From Lachnospiraceae bacterium (GTDB lineage: Bacteria > Bacillota > Clostridia > Lachnospirales > Lachnospiraceae), in assembly GCA_022792885.1 (NCBI GenBank), contig JAAWBX010000007.1:62001-126000 (forward strand): DNA of 64,000 nt, given 5' to 3'. The position numbers and the translations under genes are program-made. Under the pieces are notes generated by a model. The model was not told the DNA's origin. It worked only from the letters and a program-made list of their open reading frames with translations, and made no database searches. This document shows, in pieces, positions 38,214 to 46,631 of this stretch (position 1 is its first letter; each line of letters starts with the position of its first letter).

Positions 38214-39176
38214 ATGAAAAAAGAATACCGATGGTTCTGTGCGGGAGCCCTGTGCCTGTGCCTCTGGTTTATTGCGGCATGGGCCGTCGGCTTCCGGCGG
38301 AACGAGGAAGAAAAAATACCGTTGTTTGTTACTTCAGACGCGGGAACGGAAAAAGCAGCCGGGCAGGAGGGAAAAATCTGGTCGGTTGCTTTTGCTGCGC
38401 TGGTATCGCCGCAGGAATCGTACGATAAGTATCGGGATTTGATTGCTTATCTGGAGGAACGTATGGGCGGACATATTGAGATTGTGTTGAAGCAGACCTA
38501 TGATGAAGTCAACGATATGCTGGCGGCGGGAGAAGTGGATTTTGGCTTTATCTGTTCTTTGTCTTATGTGATAGGAAAGGATGAGGGAGCTATCGTGGGT
38601 ATTGCGACACCGGTGATCCGAGGGGAGAAATTATACCGTTCTTATACCATTTGCCGAAAAGGGGAAGGGATAGAAACTCTTCAGGATTTAAAAGGCAGGG
38701 TTTTTGCATTCACGGATCCGCTTTCATACACGGGACACCTGACTACGTTGAGCCTGTTATGGGAGATGGGAATCGGCCCGGAGGAATATTTTACAACAAC
38801 CTATTATACGTATAGTCACGATTATTCGATCCGGGCCGTTCATCTGGGCATTGCGGACGCGGCTTCGGTGGACGGGCTGATCTATGACGAAACGGCGGCA
38901 AAGGATCCGGACGCCGTTTCCAATTTGATGGTCTTATATGACAGCGACAAGGCCGGGATGCCTCCGGTGGTAGCTTCCGGGAAGACGGACGAGGACAGCC
39001 GGGAAGCTTTTCAGAAGATTCTGTTTGCGATGGATAAGGAGGAGGAAGGGCGGCGGATTCTGGCCGCGCTGGGAATTGATCGTTATGAAGAAGTGGAAGA
39101 CGCGGATTATGATATTATCCGCAGAGCGCAGGCCGCGCTTCCCGAAAGCTGGATAAAGCAGGAGGAGCGGCCGTGA
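38214..39176 (+). CDS. PhnD-like periplasmic binding protein, probable sensor partner of the adjacent kinase
   Basis: A 320-residue protein with one N-terminal membrane segment (WFCAGALCLCLWFIAAWAV) and then a PhnD/phosphonate-binding-type fold: VAFAALVSPQESYDKYRDLIAYLEERMG, DFGFICSLSYVIG, LKGRVFAFTDPLSYTGHLTTL. There is no ABC permease, and the stop overlaps the kinase start (GTGA), so it more likely senses an anion than imports it. This resembles AioX of arsenite systems and the sensor domain of TtrS (tetrathionate). Start ATG 38214 is preferred to GTG 38202 because GGGAAG lies upstream. Ligand unknown. Confidence 0.75.
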   Translation: MKKEYRWFCAGALCLCLWFIAAWAVGFRRNEEEKIPLFVTSDAGTEKAAGQEGKIWSVAFAALVSPQESYDKYRDLIAYLEERMGGHIEIVLKQTYDEVNDMLAAGEVDFGFICSLSYVIGKDEGAIVGIATPVIRGEKLYRSYTICRKGEGIETLQDLKGRVFAFTDPLSYTGHLTTLSLLWEMGIGPEEYFTTTYYTYSHDYSIRAVHLGIADAASVDGLIYDETAAKDPDAVSNLMVLYDSDKAGMPPVVASGKTDEDSREAFQKILFAMDKEEEGRRILAALGIDRYEEVEDADYDIIRRAQAALPESWIKQEERP

Positions 39177-40618
39177 GTGAAGCGGAGAAAAAAGGGTGGT
39201 CGATTAAAAATAAGATTCTGCTGCTGGTGTTGGGGATCGCCGTGTTTTTATCGGCGGCGATTCTGATTTGGGTCAGGACGATTCTCACCCGGGTGATGGA
39301 GGAGCAGTTGGAAGACCGGGCGCGGGCGATCGCCATAGATCTGGCCTCGCGCAGCGTGGATCTGGTGTTGACTCACGATATTTATCGCCTGAATTCCCTG
39401 ATGAAGGACACCATGGAGAATTATGAGAATCTGCAATATATTTTTGTTCGGGACGTAAACGGCGGCGTCTTGTTAAGTTCCCGTCCGGGGCAGGAAGTAA
39501 GCGCTCAGTTGGAGCGGGCGAATGAAAGCCGTTCGGCGGACGGTTATGTGACGGCGAACATCCGGGTTTTATCCACAGAAGAAGGAAGAATTGTGGATTG
39601 CGCGGCCCCTTTGTTCCAGGAGATGGGGATGGAAGTCCGGCTGGGGATGAACTACGACAGCGTGGAGCAGGTGCTTGGAAATGTGACGCTCAGAATCGGT
39701 CTGATGATGTTTTTTGTCTGCGGGACGGCGATGCTGATGGCCGCTTTTATCATGAGTATTTTACTGAAACCGATCCGGCAGCTCGTGGAGTTGACAAAAG
39801 AAGTATCCGAAGGGAATTTAAAAGTGCGAATCCCGGAGTTTCGCCGGGATGAGATCGGGCAATTAACGCAGTCTTTTCATGAAATGCTGGATGAACTGAC
39901 TACAAAAGAAGAGATCCGCTGTCAGCTTCTGAGCAAATTGATGCGGGTGCAGGAAGAGGAGCGCAAGCGGATCGCAAGGGAGCTGCATGATGAAACCAGC
40001 CATTCGCTGACGGCGATTCTGATGGAGGTCAGTTTTCTGAAAGATAAAGAAAGTGAAGAATGGGAGGAGCATCTGATCCGGATTAAAGCGCTGATATCGG
40101 AAACCCTGGAGGATGTCAATACCATGGCATGGAATCTGCGCCCCAGTGTATTGGACCGATTCGGATTGAAGACGACGTTGGAGCGATACACGGAGGAGGT
40201 GGTGTCCGGTCAGTCTTTTACTTTGGAACTGATCATGGAAGGCCGGCTGGAAGTTTTGGAGCCGGACGTGGAAACGGCAATTTTCCGCATGGTACAGGAA
40301 TCTTTGACAAATATTGTGAAATATGCGTCCGCTTCGGTGGTCAGTGTGATTCTGATCGTCAGTGAAGCGTTTGTTTCCGTGGTAGTGGAGGACGACGGAG
40401 TCGGTTTTGACACGACATATTTCGGTACGGCGGATTGGAGCCGGAGCCATCTGGGGCTTTTAGGTATGCGGGAGAGAGTGGAACTGCTGGAGGGAGTCTT
40501 GCGGATCGAGAGCAGTCCGGGTGAGGGAACCGCAATTCTGGCCCGGATTCCGCTTCCCTGTAAAATGCCGGGCGGCGATGCGGAATATCCGGAGGGTGAA
40601 AAAGGAGGCGTCCGATGA
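39173..40618 (+). CDS. Sensor histidine kinase, NarX/DegS type
   Basis: A 481-residue membrane kinase. Membrane segments at about 14-34 and 170-195 enclose an extracellular sensor region. A HAMP linker (LLKPIRQLVELTKEVSEGNLKVRI) follows, then a HisKA_3 dimerisation domain with the phospho-His (EEERKRIARELHDETSHSLTAIL) and an ATPase domain (EDDGVGFD, GLLGMRERVELL). GTG start with GGAGGA upstream; it overlaps the binding-protein gene by four bases. Its natural partner is the LuxR-type regulator that follows, which is damaged here. Confidence 0.9.
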   Translation: MSEAEKKGWSIKNKILLLVLGIAVFLSAAILIWVRTILTRVMEEQLEDRARAIAIDLASRSVDLVLTHDIYRLNSLMKDTMENYENLQYIFVRDVNGGVLLSSRPGQEVSAQLERANESRSADGYVTANIRVLSTEEGRIVDCAAPLFQEMGMEVRLGMNYDSVEQVLGNVTLRIGLMMFFVCGTAMLMAAFIMSILLKPIRQLVELTKEVSEGNLKVRIPEFRRDEIGQLTQSFHEMLDELTTKEEIRCQLLSKLMRVQEEERKRIARELHDETSHSLTAILMEVSFLKDKESEEWEEHLIRIKALISETLEDVNTMAWNLRPSVLDRFGLKTTLERYTEEVVSGQSFTLELIMEGRLEVLEPDVETAIFRMVQESLTNIVKYASASVVSVILIVSEAFVSVVVEDDGVGFDTTYFGTADWSRSHLGLLGMRERVELLEGVLRIESSPGEGTAILARIPLPCKMPGGDAEYPEGEKGGVR

Positions 40619-41264
40619 GAAAAAAAGGATATTACTGGCGGATGACCATGCGTTGTTTCGCAGCGGGTTGAAAATGATTCTCAGCCGGAGCGAAGAATTT
40701 GAAGTGGTGGCGGAGGCGGCCGACGGCGGGGAAGTGCTGGATTTTCTTTCGCGGAGCGGCGGTGACGTTGATTTGATTATTATGGATATCCGTATGCCGG
40801 GGAGGGACGGATTGGAAACGCTGTCCGAGCTGAGAGGCCGGGGGTTTGATATGCCGGTTTTGCTGCTGACTATGTACAGCGACGAGGCTTTTTTGCGGAC
40901 CGGGATGGAAACGGGAGCGAACGGTTATATTTAAAAAAAAGCGGTGGATTCCGAGCTTTTGACGGCTGTGCGGACGGTGCTCGGGGGAGAAGCTTATGTC
41001 TATCCTACGCTGGTGCCCCTTCTCTATCAAAAACGGGCGGAGGATGAGAAGCCCCGGGGGGAGACGGAAGCGTTAAGTTCCCGTGAGATTGAAGTGCTCC
41101 GTTACATTGCGCTGGGTTACACGCAAAAAGAGATCGGAGAAAAATTGTTTATCAGAGGAAAAACGGTGGATACGTATAAGGCCAGGATTCAGAAAAAGTT
41201 AAACATGGAGAAACGGTCTCAGTTGGTGCGCTATGCGCTGGAACAGAAGATTATTTCATTGTAG
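40615..41264 (+). pseudogene. LuxR/NarL-family response regulator, frameshifted and with an in-frame stop
   Basis: The ATG at 40615 overlaps the kinase stop (ATGA) and has AAAGGAGG ahead of it, so it is clearly the intended start. It reads MRKK and then leaves the frame: the run of seven A (40620-40626) is one A short for MRKKRILLADDHALFRSGLK. The receiver (Asp in LIIMDIRMPG) then runs to GANGYI, where TAA (40932-40934) stands in the usual Leu codon; the same frame resumes at once with KKAVDSELLTAV and an intact LuxR helix-turn-helix (LSSREIEVLRYIALGYTQKEIGEKL). Two lesions, both touching A runs. Real decay, phase variation or sequence error are all possible. Confidence 0.85.
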
Positions 41265-41336
41265 GAAACGTATCCTTATCAGGCGGCGGTATTCGTAAGA
41301 CGGCGCCGGGATTTTTCATGAAAATGTAAAAAATAG

Positions 41337-41364
41337 TTGACAAACGATCAGATTTCTGTAAAAT
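41337..41364 (+). promoter_or_regulatory. Sigma-A promoter of the T-box leader
   Basis: TTGACA (41337-41342), a 16-base spacer and TAAAAT (41359-41364), about 30 bases before the first T-box helix. Confidence 0.7.
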
Positions 41365-41390
41365 AAAAACAGAAATTACCATAAATAACA

Positions 41391-41661
41391 CGTAGAAGAG
41401 GAATAGTAAGCTTCAGGAAGAATGCAGAGAGCTGCCGGCGGGTGCGAGGCAGTATTTGGATGGAAGCCGAACTGGCCTTGGAGTGGTGAGCTGAAAGACG
41501 TCTGGTCCGTAGGCGGCACCGGGTTCGACCGTTATATCGATGAAGATATCGGCATTCTGCCCGTATCGGAAGAGAGTATTCCGCGAAGCGGAATGAATGA
41601 GAGTGGTACCGCGGGAGTTTCAGGCTTTCGTCTCTTAACAGGAGACGGAAGCCTTTTTTTG
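41391..41661 (+). promoter_or_regulatory. T-box leader, leucine type, controlling leuC-leuD and the carrier gene
   Basis: Stem I begins AGAAGAGGAATAGTAAGC, with the loop-E half AGTA at 41405-41408. Its 3' side reads GAAGCCGAA-CTG-G, placing the specifier codon CTG (Leu) at 41472-41474 by analogy with the GAA-NNN-A arrangement of glyQ leaders. The conserved T-box GAGTGGTACCGCGG is at 41601-41614. The terminator stem AGGCTTTCGTCTC/GGAGACGGAAGCCT with a T run follows (41622-41660). Uncharged tRNA-Leu should stabilise the antiterminator and switch on the downstream genes. The specifier call fits the leucine-pathway genes below. Confidence 0.9.
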
Positions 41662-41722
41662 ATTTTTCGCGAAAAGCTCCCGAAGTTCAGGGTTCTCTTA
41701 AAAAGATAAGGAGGAAACGAAT

Positions 41723-43024
41723 ATGGGAATGACAATGACCCAGAAAATTTTGGCCGCGCATGCGGGATTGGAAACGGTCAGCGCCGGACAGTTGATTGAG
41801 GCCAGGCTTGATATTGTCATGGGAAATGACATTACGATTGCACTGGCCGTGCCGGAATTTGAAAAATCCGGCGCGAAAAAAGTGTTTGATAAGGATAAGG
41901 TGGTCGTGGTTCTTGACCATTTCGCGCCGAATAAGGATATCAAAGCGGCGACGAACTGCAAATGCTGCCGGGAATTTTCGCGCGAAAACGAGTTAAAGCA
42001 TTTTTATGATGTGGGCGATATGGGGGTAGAACACGCCTTGCTGCCGGAAAAAGGAATCGTGGCGCCGGGTGAGGCCATTATCGGCGGCGATTCCCATACC
42101 TGTACATACGGGGCGCTGGGGGCTTTTTCCACGGGCGTGGGGAGCACGGATCTTGCCATGGGTATGGCCCTGGGTGAAAATTGGTTCAAGGTTCCGGCGG
42201 CCATTAAGTTTGTTCTGACCGGGAAGCCGGGCAGATGGGTCTGCGGCAAGGACGTGATGCTTCACATCATCGGGAAGATCGGCGTGGACGGCGCGCTGTA
42301 TAAATCTATGGAATTTACCGGCGACGGCATCCGCTACCTGACGATGGACGATCGCTTCACGATGGCCAACATGGCGATCGAGGCCGGCGGGAAAAACGGA
42401 ATATTCCCGGTGGACGAGACGGCAAAGGCGTATTTGGACCGGCATTGTAAGAAAGCGTATACGGTTTACGAGGCGGATGAGGACGCCGAGTATGAGCAGG
42501 AGATCGTGATCGATATGAGCCGGATTCGTCCGACGATCGCTTTCCCGCATCTGCCGTCGAACACTCGCACCATTGACGAGGTAGGGGACATTCCCGTTGA
42601 CCAGGTGTTTATCGGTTCGTGTACGAACGGGAGGATGCAGGATATGGAGACGGCGGCCCGGATTTTGGAGGGCCGGCGCATTCACAAAGACGTGAGGCTG
42701 ATCGTGATCCCCGCGACTCAGGATATCTATATGGAATGTATGGAGAAAGGCTATCTGGCGACGTTTATCAAAGCCGGGGCGGCAGTCAGCACGCCGACCT
42801 GCGGTCCCTGCCTGGGCGGCCACATGGGACTTTTGGCGGCCGGCGAGCGTTGCTTATCCACGACGAACCGGAATTTTGTCGGTCGTATGGGTCATACGGA
42901 ATCGGAAGTGTATCTGTGTAATCCGGCTGTCGCGGCCGCGTCGGCGATCGCGGGGAAGATCGCGGATCCGGATGCGGTCGCCTGCGGGGTAAAAAACGGC
43001 GGTACGGGATGCGCCGCGAATTGA
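41723..43024 (+). CDS. leuC: 3-isopropylmalate dehydratase large subunit
   Basis: A 433-residue aconitase-family protein of the LeuC/HacA branch, isomerising 2- and 3-isopropylmalate in leucine synthesis. Motifs: [41 protein letters not shown], the FeS ligand Cys in [13 protein letters not shown], and [14 protein letters not shown] with two more ligand Cys. Length and form match the shorter two-subunit type. The leucine T-box ahead supports leuC over homoaconitase. The LeuC/HacA families are hard to split by sequence alone. AAGGAGG precedes the ATG. leuA and leuB are not in the window. Confidence 0.88.
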   Translation: MGMTMTQKILAAHAGLETVSAGQLIEARLDIVMGNDITIALAVPEFEKSGAKKVFDKDKVVVVLDHFAPNKDIKAATNCKCCREFSRENELKHFYDVGDMGVEHALLPEKGIVAPGEAIIGGDSHTCTYGALGAFSTGVGSTDLAMGMALGENWFKVPAAIKFVLTGKPGRWVCGKDVMLHIIGKIGVDGALYKSMEFTGDGIRYLTMDDRFTMANMAIEAGGKNGIFPVDETAKAYLDRHCKKAYTVYEADEDAEYEQEIVIDMSRIRPTIAFPHLPSNTRTIDEVGDIPVDQVFIGSCTNGRMQDMETAARILEGRRIHKDVRLIVIPATQDIYMECMEKGYLATFIKAGAAVSTPTCGPCLGGHMGLLAAGERCLSTTNRNFVGRMGHTESEVYLCNPAVAAASAIAGKIADPDAVACGVKNGGTGCAAN

Positions 43025-43040
43025 CAGGAGGGAAGGAAGA

Positions 43041-43541
43041 ATGCAGGAAGCAAGAGGAAGAGTATTTACTTTTGGTAATGACGTGAATACGGATGTTATT
43101 CTGCCCGGAAAATACCTGAATGTAACGGATCCGGCGGAGCTGGCGTCCCATTGTATGGAATCGGAAGATCCGCAGTTTACCCGGAATGTGAAGCCCGGCG
43201 ACATTATGGTTGCGAAAAAAAATTTCGGGTGCGGAAGTTCCAGAGAACATGCGCCTTTGTCCATCAAATACGCGGGGGTTTCCTGCGTGATTGCGGCGAC
43301 GTTTGCCCGGATCTTTTTCCGCAACGCCATCAACATCGGATTGCCGATTCTGGAATGCGAGGAAGCGGCCGAAGATATCGCGGCCGGGGATGAGGTTTCC
43401 GTAAACTTCGATACGGGCAGGATTACCAATATCACGACCGGAAAAATCTACCAGGCGGCGCCGTTTCCGCCGTTTATGCAGAATCTGATCGCCTGCGGCG
43501 GGCTGGTGAATTATTCCCGTGAAAAGATTGAAAATATGTAA
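43041..43541 (+). CDS. leuD: 3-isopropylmalate dehydratase small subunit
   Basis: A 166-residue swivel-domain subunit: [16 protein letters not shown] at the N-terminus and [25 protein letters not shown], the substrate-binding loop of the family. It pairs with LeuC, 16 bases upstream. GGAGG lies before the ATG. Confidence 0.9.
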   Translation: MQEARGRVFTFGNDVNTDVILPGKYLNVTDPAELASHCMESEDPQFTRNVKPGDIMVAKKNFGCGSSREHAPLSIKYAGVSCVIAATFARIFFRNAINIGLPILECEEAAEDIAAGDEVSVNFDTGRITNITTGKIYQAAPFPPFMQNLIACGGLVNYSREKIENM

Positions 43542-43561
43542 GGGAAAAGAGGGAGAAAATT

Positions 43562-44827
43562 ATGGATAAAATTTCACTGCTTGTATTGTTGGCCGTGATC
43601 GCGCTCGGTTTCTGGAAAAAGAAAAACGTCGGCCTCCTGGCGATGGCGTTTGCGTTTGTGCTGGGACGTTTCGGGGGAATCGCCGACAAGACGATTATTG
43701 CCGGTTTCAGCTCGTCTACGTTTGTCAGCCTTCTGGGTATTACGTTCTGGTTTGCGGTTATCAACCAGACCGGCGTGGTGGATCTGCTGGCGAAAAAGGG
43801 CGTGGCGATCGCCGGAAAACAGCAGTGGGCCATTCCGTTTCTGATGATGTTTTTGGGCTTTCTGGTGTCCTTTATGGGCCCCGGCGCCGTGCCTGCCTGC
43901 GTGGTCTGTATTTTGTCCATCCCGTTGGCTTTTGAAATGGGCGTAAGCCCCATGCTGTACTGCCTGCCTGCTTTTGCCGGACTTTGCGCCGGGCGCGTGT
44001 CGCCGTTCACGACGGAGGGCGCCTGGCTGGCCGGCGAGGAAGTGGCGGTGGCGCAGGGTTATACGCCGGCTCTGACCACTTATGTTACGGTGTCGGGGAT
44101 CGTGGCGGCTCTGGCCTGCACGCTGGTCGTATACATATTTTACAAAGGCTGGAAAAAGGCGCCGAACGAATATAAGGCGTCGGAATTGCCGGCGTTTGAT
44201 GCAAAGCAGAAGTATTGCCTGACTTCCATTGTGGTGATGGCGGTCCTGGTCGTCGGTTTTTCCCTGACGACGGCTCTGGTCTGCCTGCTTTTGGGCGAAA
44301 TCCTGCTTCTGCTCGGCGTCGGTACGGAGAAGGAAACCCTGCGCACGATGCCCTGGGGAACCATGGTGCTCGTCTGCGGCGTGGGCCTTCTGATGACGGT
44401 GATCAACGCCTTGGGCGGCATTGAATTGCTCTCGAATATCCTGTCTTCCGTTATGTCGGGCCGGACGGCGGCCGGTATCATGGGAATCGTGTCCGGTATG
44501 ATGAGCTGGTTCAGCTCCAGTTTCGGCGTGGTGTGGCCGGCCCTGATCCCGACGGTTCCGGATCTGGTGCAAACGCTGGGCAGCGGAGCCAACGGCGCGG
44601 CGATCATTTCCGCGATCGCGTTTGGCGCTTCGATTGCCGGCATCAGTCCTTTCTCAAGCGGCGGTTCCATGTGTATCAGCGCCATGTCCGTAGATTCACG
44701 CTTCGACGAGAGCCAGACGAACAAATGCTTTATCCAGTTTTTTGCCTGGGCGGTGGCGTTTCTGGGTATCGCGGCAATTTTGTGTTTCCTCGGAGTGTTT
44801 GATTTGCTGGCCGGGATGATGTTGTAG
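43562..44827 (+). CDS. MatC-like dicarboxylate/malonate carrier, membrane protein
   Basis: A 421-residue protein with about 11-12 membrane segments. The N-terminus (LLVLLAVIALGFWKKKNVGLLAMAFAFVLGR) has the look of the MatC N-terminal domain, and AGRVSPFTTEGAW with SIAGISPFSSGG gives paired motifs like those of ion-coupled anion carriers. It is 20 bases after leuD with no terminator between, so it lies under the leucine T-box. Its substrate may be an isopropylmalate-like or other dicarboxylate; this is inference from context. Confidence 0.7.
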   Translation: MDKISLLVLLAVIALGFWKKKNVGLLAMAFAFVLGRFGGIADKTIIAGFSSSTFVSLLGITFWFAVINQTGVVDLLAKKGVAIAGKQQWAIPFLMMFLGFLVSFMGPGAVPACVVCILSIPLAFEMGVSPMLYCLPAFAGLCAGRVSPFTTEGAWLAGEEVAVAQGYTPALTTYVTVSGIVAALACTLVVYIFYKGWKKAPNEYKASELPAFDAKQKYCLTSIVVMAVLVVGFSLTTALVCLLLGEILLLLGVGTEKETLRTMPWGTMVLVCGVGLLMTVINALGGIELLSNILSSVMSGRTAAGIMGIVSGMMSWFSSSFGVVWPALIPTVPDLVQTLGSGANGAAIISAIAFGASIAGISPFSSGGSMCISAMSVDSRFDESQTNKCFIQFFAWAVAFLGIAAILCFLGVFDLLAGMML

Positions 44828-44868
44828 GCGCGCGTTCGGAAATAAAAATCAGCGGTTGTTATCGGAGG

Positions 44869-44905
44869 ACACCATCTGTCAAAAAACGGGCAGATGGTGT
44901 TTTTG
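44869..44905 (+). terminator. Rho-independent terminator after the carrier gene
   Basis: ACACCATCTG pairs with CAGATGGTGT, followed by TTTTTG. It closes the T-box operon. Confidence 0.9.
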
Positions 44906-44923
44906 TTACCGTAAAATTATTAC

Positions 44924-44952
44924 GCATAGGATTCCATTATTTACAGATACTA
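44924..44952 (+). promoter_or_regulatory. Putative forespore (sigma-G/sigma-F type) promoter of spoVT
   Basis: GCATAG (44924-44929), 16 bases, then GATACTA (44946-44952). This resembles the GNATA / CATNNTA elements of forespore promoters; spoVT is sigma-G dependent in Bacillus subtilis. Confidence 0.45.
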
Positions 44953-44997
44953 CCTGATAGCAGTACAGCAATTTGTAAATTTGGAGGAGAGCAGAAT

Positions 44998-45543
44998 ATG
45001 AAGGCAACAGGTATAGTCAGGAGGATTGATGACTTGGGAAGGGTTGTGATTCCGAAAGAGATCCGGCGGACGCTTCGTCTGAGGGAAGGATGTCCGCTGG
45101 AGATCTTTACCGACCGGGAGGGAGAGATTATTCTGAAAAAATACTCGCCGATGGCAGAGCTGGGAATATTTGCCAGACAATATGCGGAAGCGCTGGCGGC
45201 CGGCTCCGGCCATACCGTTGTGATCTGTGACCGGGATCAGGTCATTGCCGCTACGTCCGGCGCGAAAACACTGATGCAGAAAAATATCAGCAAAGCGCTG
45301 GAACAGTTGATTTTGAATCGGGAGAATCGGAACACGGTCCGGGAAGAGAAGAATTTTGTCCAGGTATGCGATGAAGGAGAAGAAGATTACGCGGCTCAGA
45401 TGGTCGTGCCGGTTTTGAGTGAAGGGGATGCGATCGGGGCGGTGATCTTTCTGAGCAAAGAACCGAAAAAGAAGATGGGAGAAGTGGAACAGAAGCTGGC
45501 GATTACGGCCGCCGGTTTTTTGGGCAGACAGATGGAGAGTTAA
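44998..45543 (+). CDS. spoVT: Stage V sporulation protein T
   Basis: A 181-residue forespore regulator. The AbrB-type DNA-binding N-terminus MKATGIVRRIDDLGRVVIPKEIRRTLRLREGCPLEIF is near-identical to the family. A GAF-like domain follows (AAGSGHTVVICDRDQVIAATSG, to AAQMVVPVLSEGDAIGAVIF). In Bacillus it tunes sigma-G genes. GGAGG lies upstream. It opens the right half of the conserved sporulation-division cluster. Confidence 0.95.
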   Translation: MKATGIVRRIDDLGRVVIPKEIRRTLRLREGCPLEIFTDREGEIILKKYSPMAELGIFARQYAEALAAGSGHTVVICDRDQVIAATSGAKTLMQKNISKALEQLILNRENRNTVREEKNFVQVCDEGEEDYAAQMVVPVLSEGDAIGAVIFLSKEPKKKMGEVEQKLAITAAGFLGRQMES

Positions 45544-45590
45544 GGGACGGATATGAACAAAACGGGAAATACAGGGGCGTAAGGATTTCC

Positions 45591-45619
45591 TTGACAAACA
45601 GGGAGGAAGCGTTTATAAA
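45591..45619 (+). promoter_or_regulatory. Consensus sigma-A promoter of hup
   Basis: TTGACA (45591-45596), a 17-base spacer and TATAAA (45614-45619), 45 bases before the start. Confidence 0.75.
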
Positions 45620-45663
45620 TAGGTACAGAGGGCAAACAGGCCCGGATTTAGGAGGATTAAAAT

Positions 45664-45939
45664 ATGAACAAGACAGAATTTGTAGCAGCTGTGGCGGAGC
45701 AGGCCGGGTTATCGAAAAAGGATGCGGAAGCGGCAGTGAAGGCTTTTACAGATGTAGTAGCGGCCGAGATGGTAAAGGGCGAGAAAGTACAGTTGGTTGG
45801 TTTTGGAACTTTTGAAGTAGCGGATAGAGAAGCCAGAATGGGAAGGAATCCGAAGAGCGGCGAGCCGATGGAGATCGCGGCGTCCCGGATGCCGAAGTTC
45901 AAAGCGGGCAAAGCTTTGAAAGATATGGTGAACGCTTGA
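45664..45939 (+). CDS. hup: HU-family DNA-binding protein
   Basis: A 91-residue nucleoid protein: MNKTEFVAAVAEQAGLSKKDAEAAVKAFTDVV, then VQLVGFGTFEVADREARMGRNPKSGE, the HU beta-arm signature, and a PKFKAGKALKDMV end. It binds and bends DNA. GGAGG is 7 to 8 bases before the ATG. Own strong promoter. Clostridia often have hup between spoVT and rqcP. Confidence 0.97.
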   Translation: MNKTEFVAAVAEQAGLSKKDAEAAVKAFTDVVAAEMVKGEKVQLVGFGTFEVADREARMGRNPKSGEPMEIAASRMPKFKAGKALKDMVNA

Positions 45940-45952
45940 ATCGAAGACTGGG

Positions 45953-45974
45953 GCGGCCGTTGGGCCGCTCTTTT
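45953..45974 (+). terminator. Short hairpin after hup
   Basis: GCGGCC pairs with GGCCGC around GTTG, then TCTTTTC. It is probably a partial terminator, giving more hup than downstream transcript. Confidence 0.6.
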
Positions 45975-46015
45975 CAATTTTACCGCCCGGGTTTAGGGAA
46001 AAGAAGGAGAAGACG

Positions 46016-46258
46016 ATGAGACTGGATAAATATTTGAAGGTATCCCGCTTGATCAAGCGGCGTACGGTGGCGAACGAAGCCTGCGACGCCGGCCGTGTGG
46101 CCGTAAACGGCAGGACGGCGAAAGCGTCCGTTGAGGTGAAAGCCGGGGATGTGATCGAGATCGGTTTCGGGAATAAATCGGTGAAGGTGGAGGTCCTTGC
46201 CGTGCAGGATACGAGTAAGAAGGAGGAGGCGAAAGAATTGTTTCGCTATCTGTCATAA
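46016..46258 (+). CDS. rqcP: S4-domain RNA-binding protein RqcP (YabO)
   Basis: An 80-residue S4 protein (MRLDKYLKVSRLIKRRTVANEACDAGRVAVNGRTAKASVEVKAGD). RqcP works with RqcH to add alanine tails to stalled nascent chains on 50S subunits. AAGGAG precedes the ATG. It sits directly before yabP as in Bacillus. Confidence 0.92.
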   Translation: MRLDKYLKVSRLIKRRTVANEACDAGRVAVNGRTAKASVEVKAGDVIEIGFGNKSVKVEVLAVQDTSKKEEAKELFRYLS

Positions 46259-46322
46259 AATCGTCATAATGCCTGGCTTTGTTTCATAGAATGTACCGTG
46301 AACAAAAAACGGAGGTTCTGGG

Positions 46323-46622
46323 ATGGAAGAAACCAGACAGACGAAAACACAGGCGGCAAAAGGGCATAAACTGGCTCTGAATAATCGCTCCGCCGGTACG
46401 GTCAGCGGGGTGAAAGATGTAATTTCTTTTGACTTGAAAGATATTTTACTGGATACCGACGCGGGAATGCTCGCGATCAGCGGGGAGAATTTACATATCA
46501 GCCGTTTGACGCTGGAAAAGGGCGAAGTGGATATTGAGGGGCAGGTTGACAGCCTTACTTATTCGGATTCGTCAAAATACGCCCGCCAGGGAGAATCGAT
46601 CCTGTCCCGGCTGTTTAAATAG
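46323..46622 (+). CDS. yabP: Sporulation protein YabP
   Basis: A 99-residue protein of the YabP family: LALNNRSAGTVSGVKDVISFDLKDILLDTDAGMLAISGENLHISRLTLEKGEVDIEGQVDSLTY. It is a soluble protein required for spore formation and acts with YabQ; the mechanism is poorly known. The start follows CGGAGG. Part of the rqcP-yabP-yabQ-divIC run. Confidence 0.92.
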   Translation: MEETRQTKTQAAKGHKLALNNRSAGTVSGVKDVISFDLKDILLDTDAGMLAISGENLHISRLTLEKGEVDIEGQVDSLTYSDSSKYARQGESILSRLFK

Positions 46623-46631
46623 ACGGATGGG

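Noticed and set aside
40615-40640. Programmed -1 frameshift at the A7 run to express the response regulator
   Set aside because: It cannot be excluded, but the later in-frame TAA would still cut the protein before its DNA-binding domain, and I saw no clear stimulator structure; lesion or sequence error is simpler.
40944-41264. Separate short helix-turn-helix gene starting at GTG 40944
   Set aside because: No ribosome site is present, and it is in the same frame as the receiver part before the TAA; it is better read as the 3' part of the broken response regulator.
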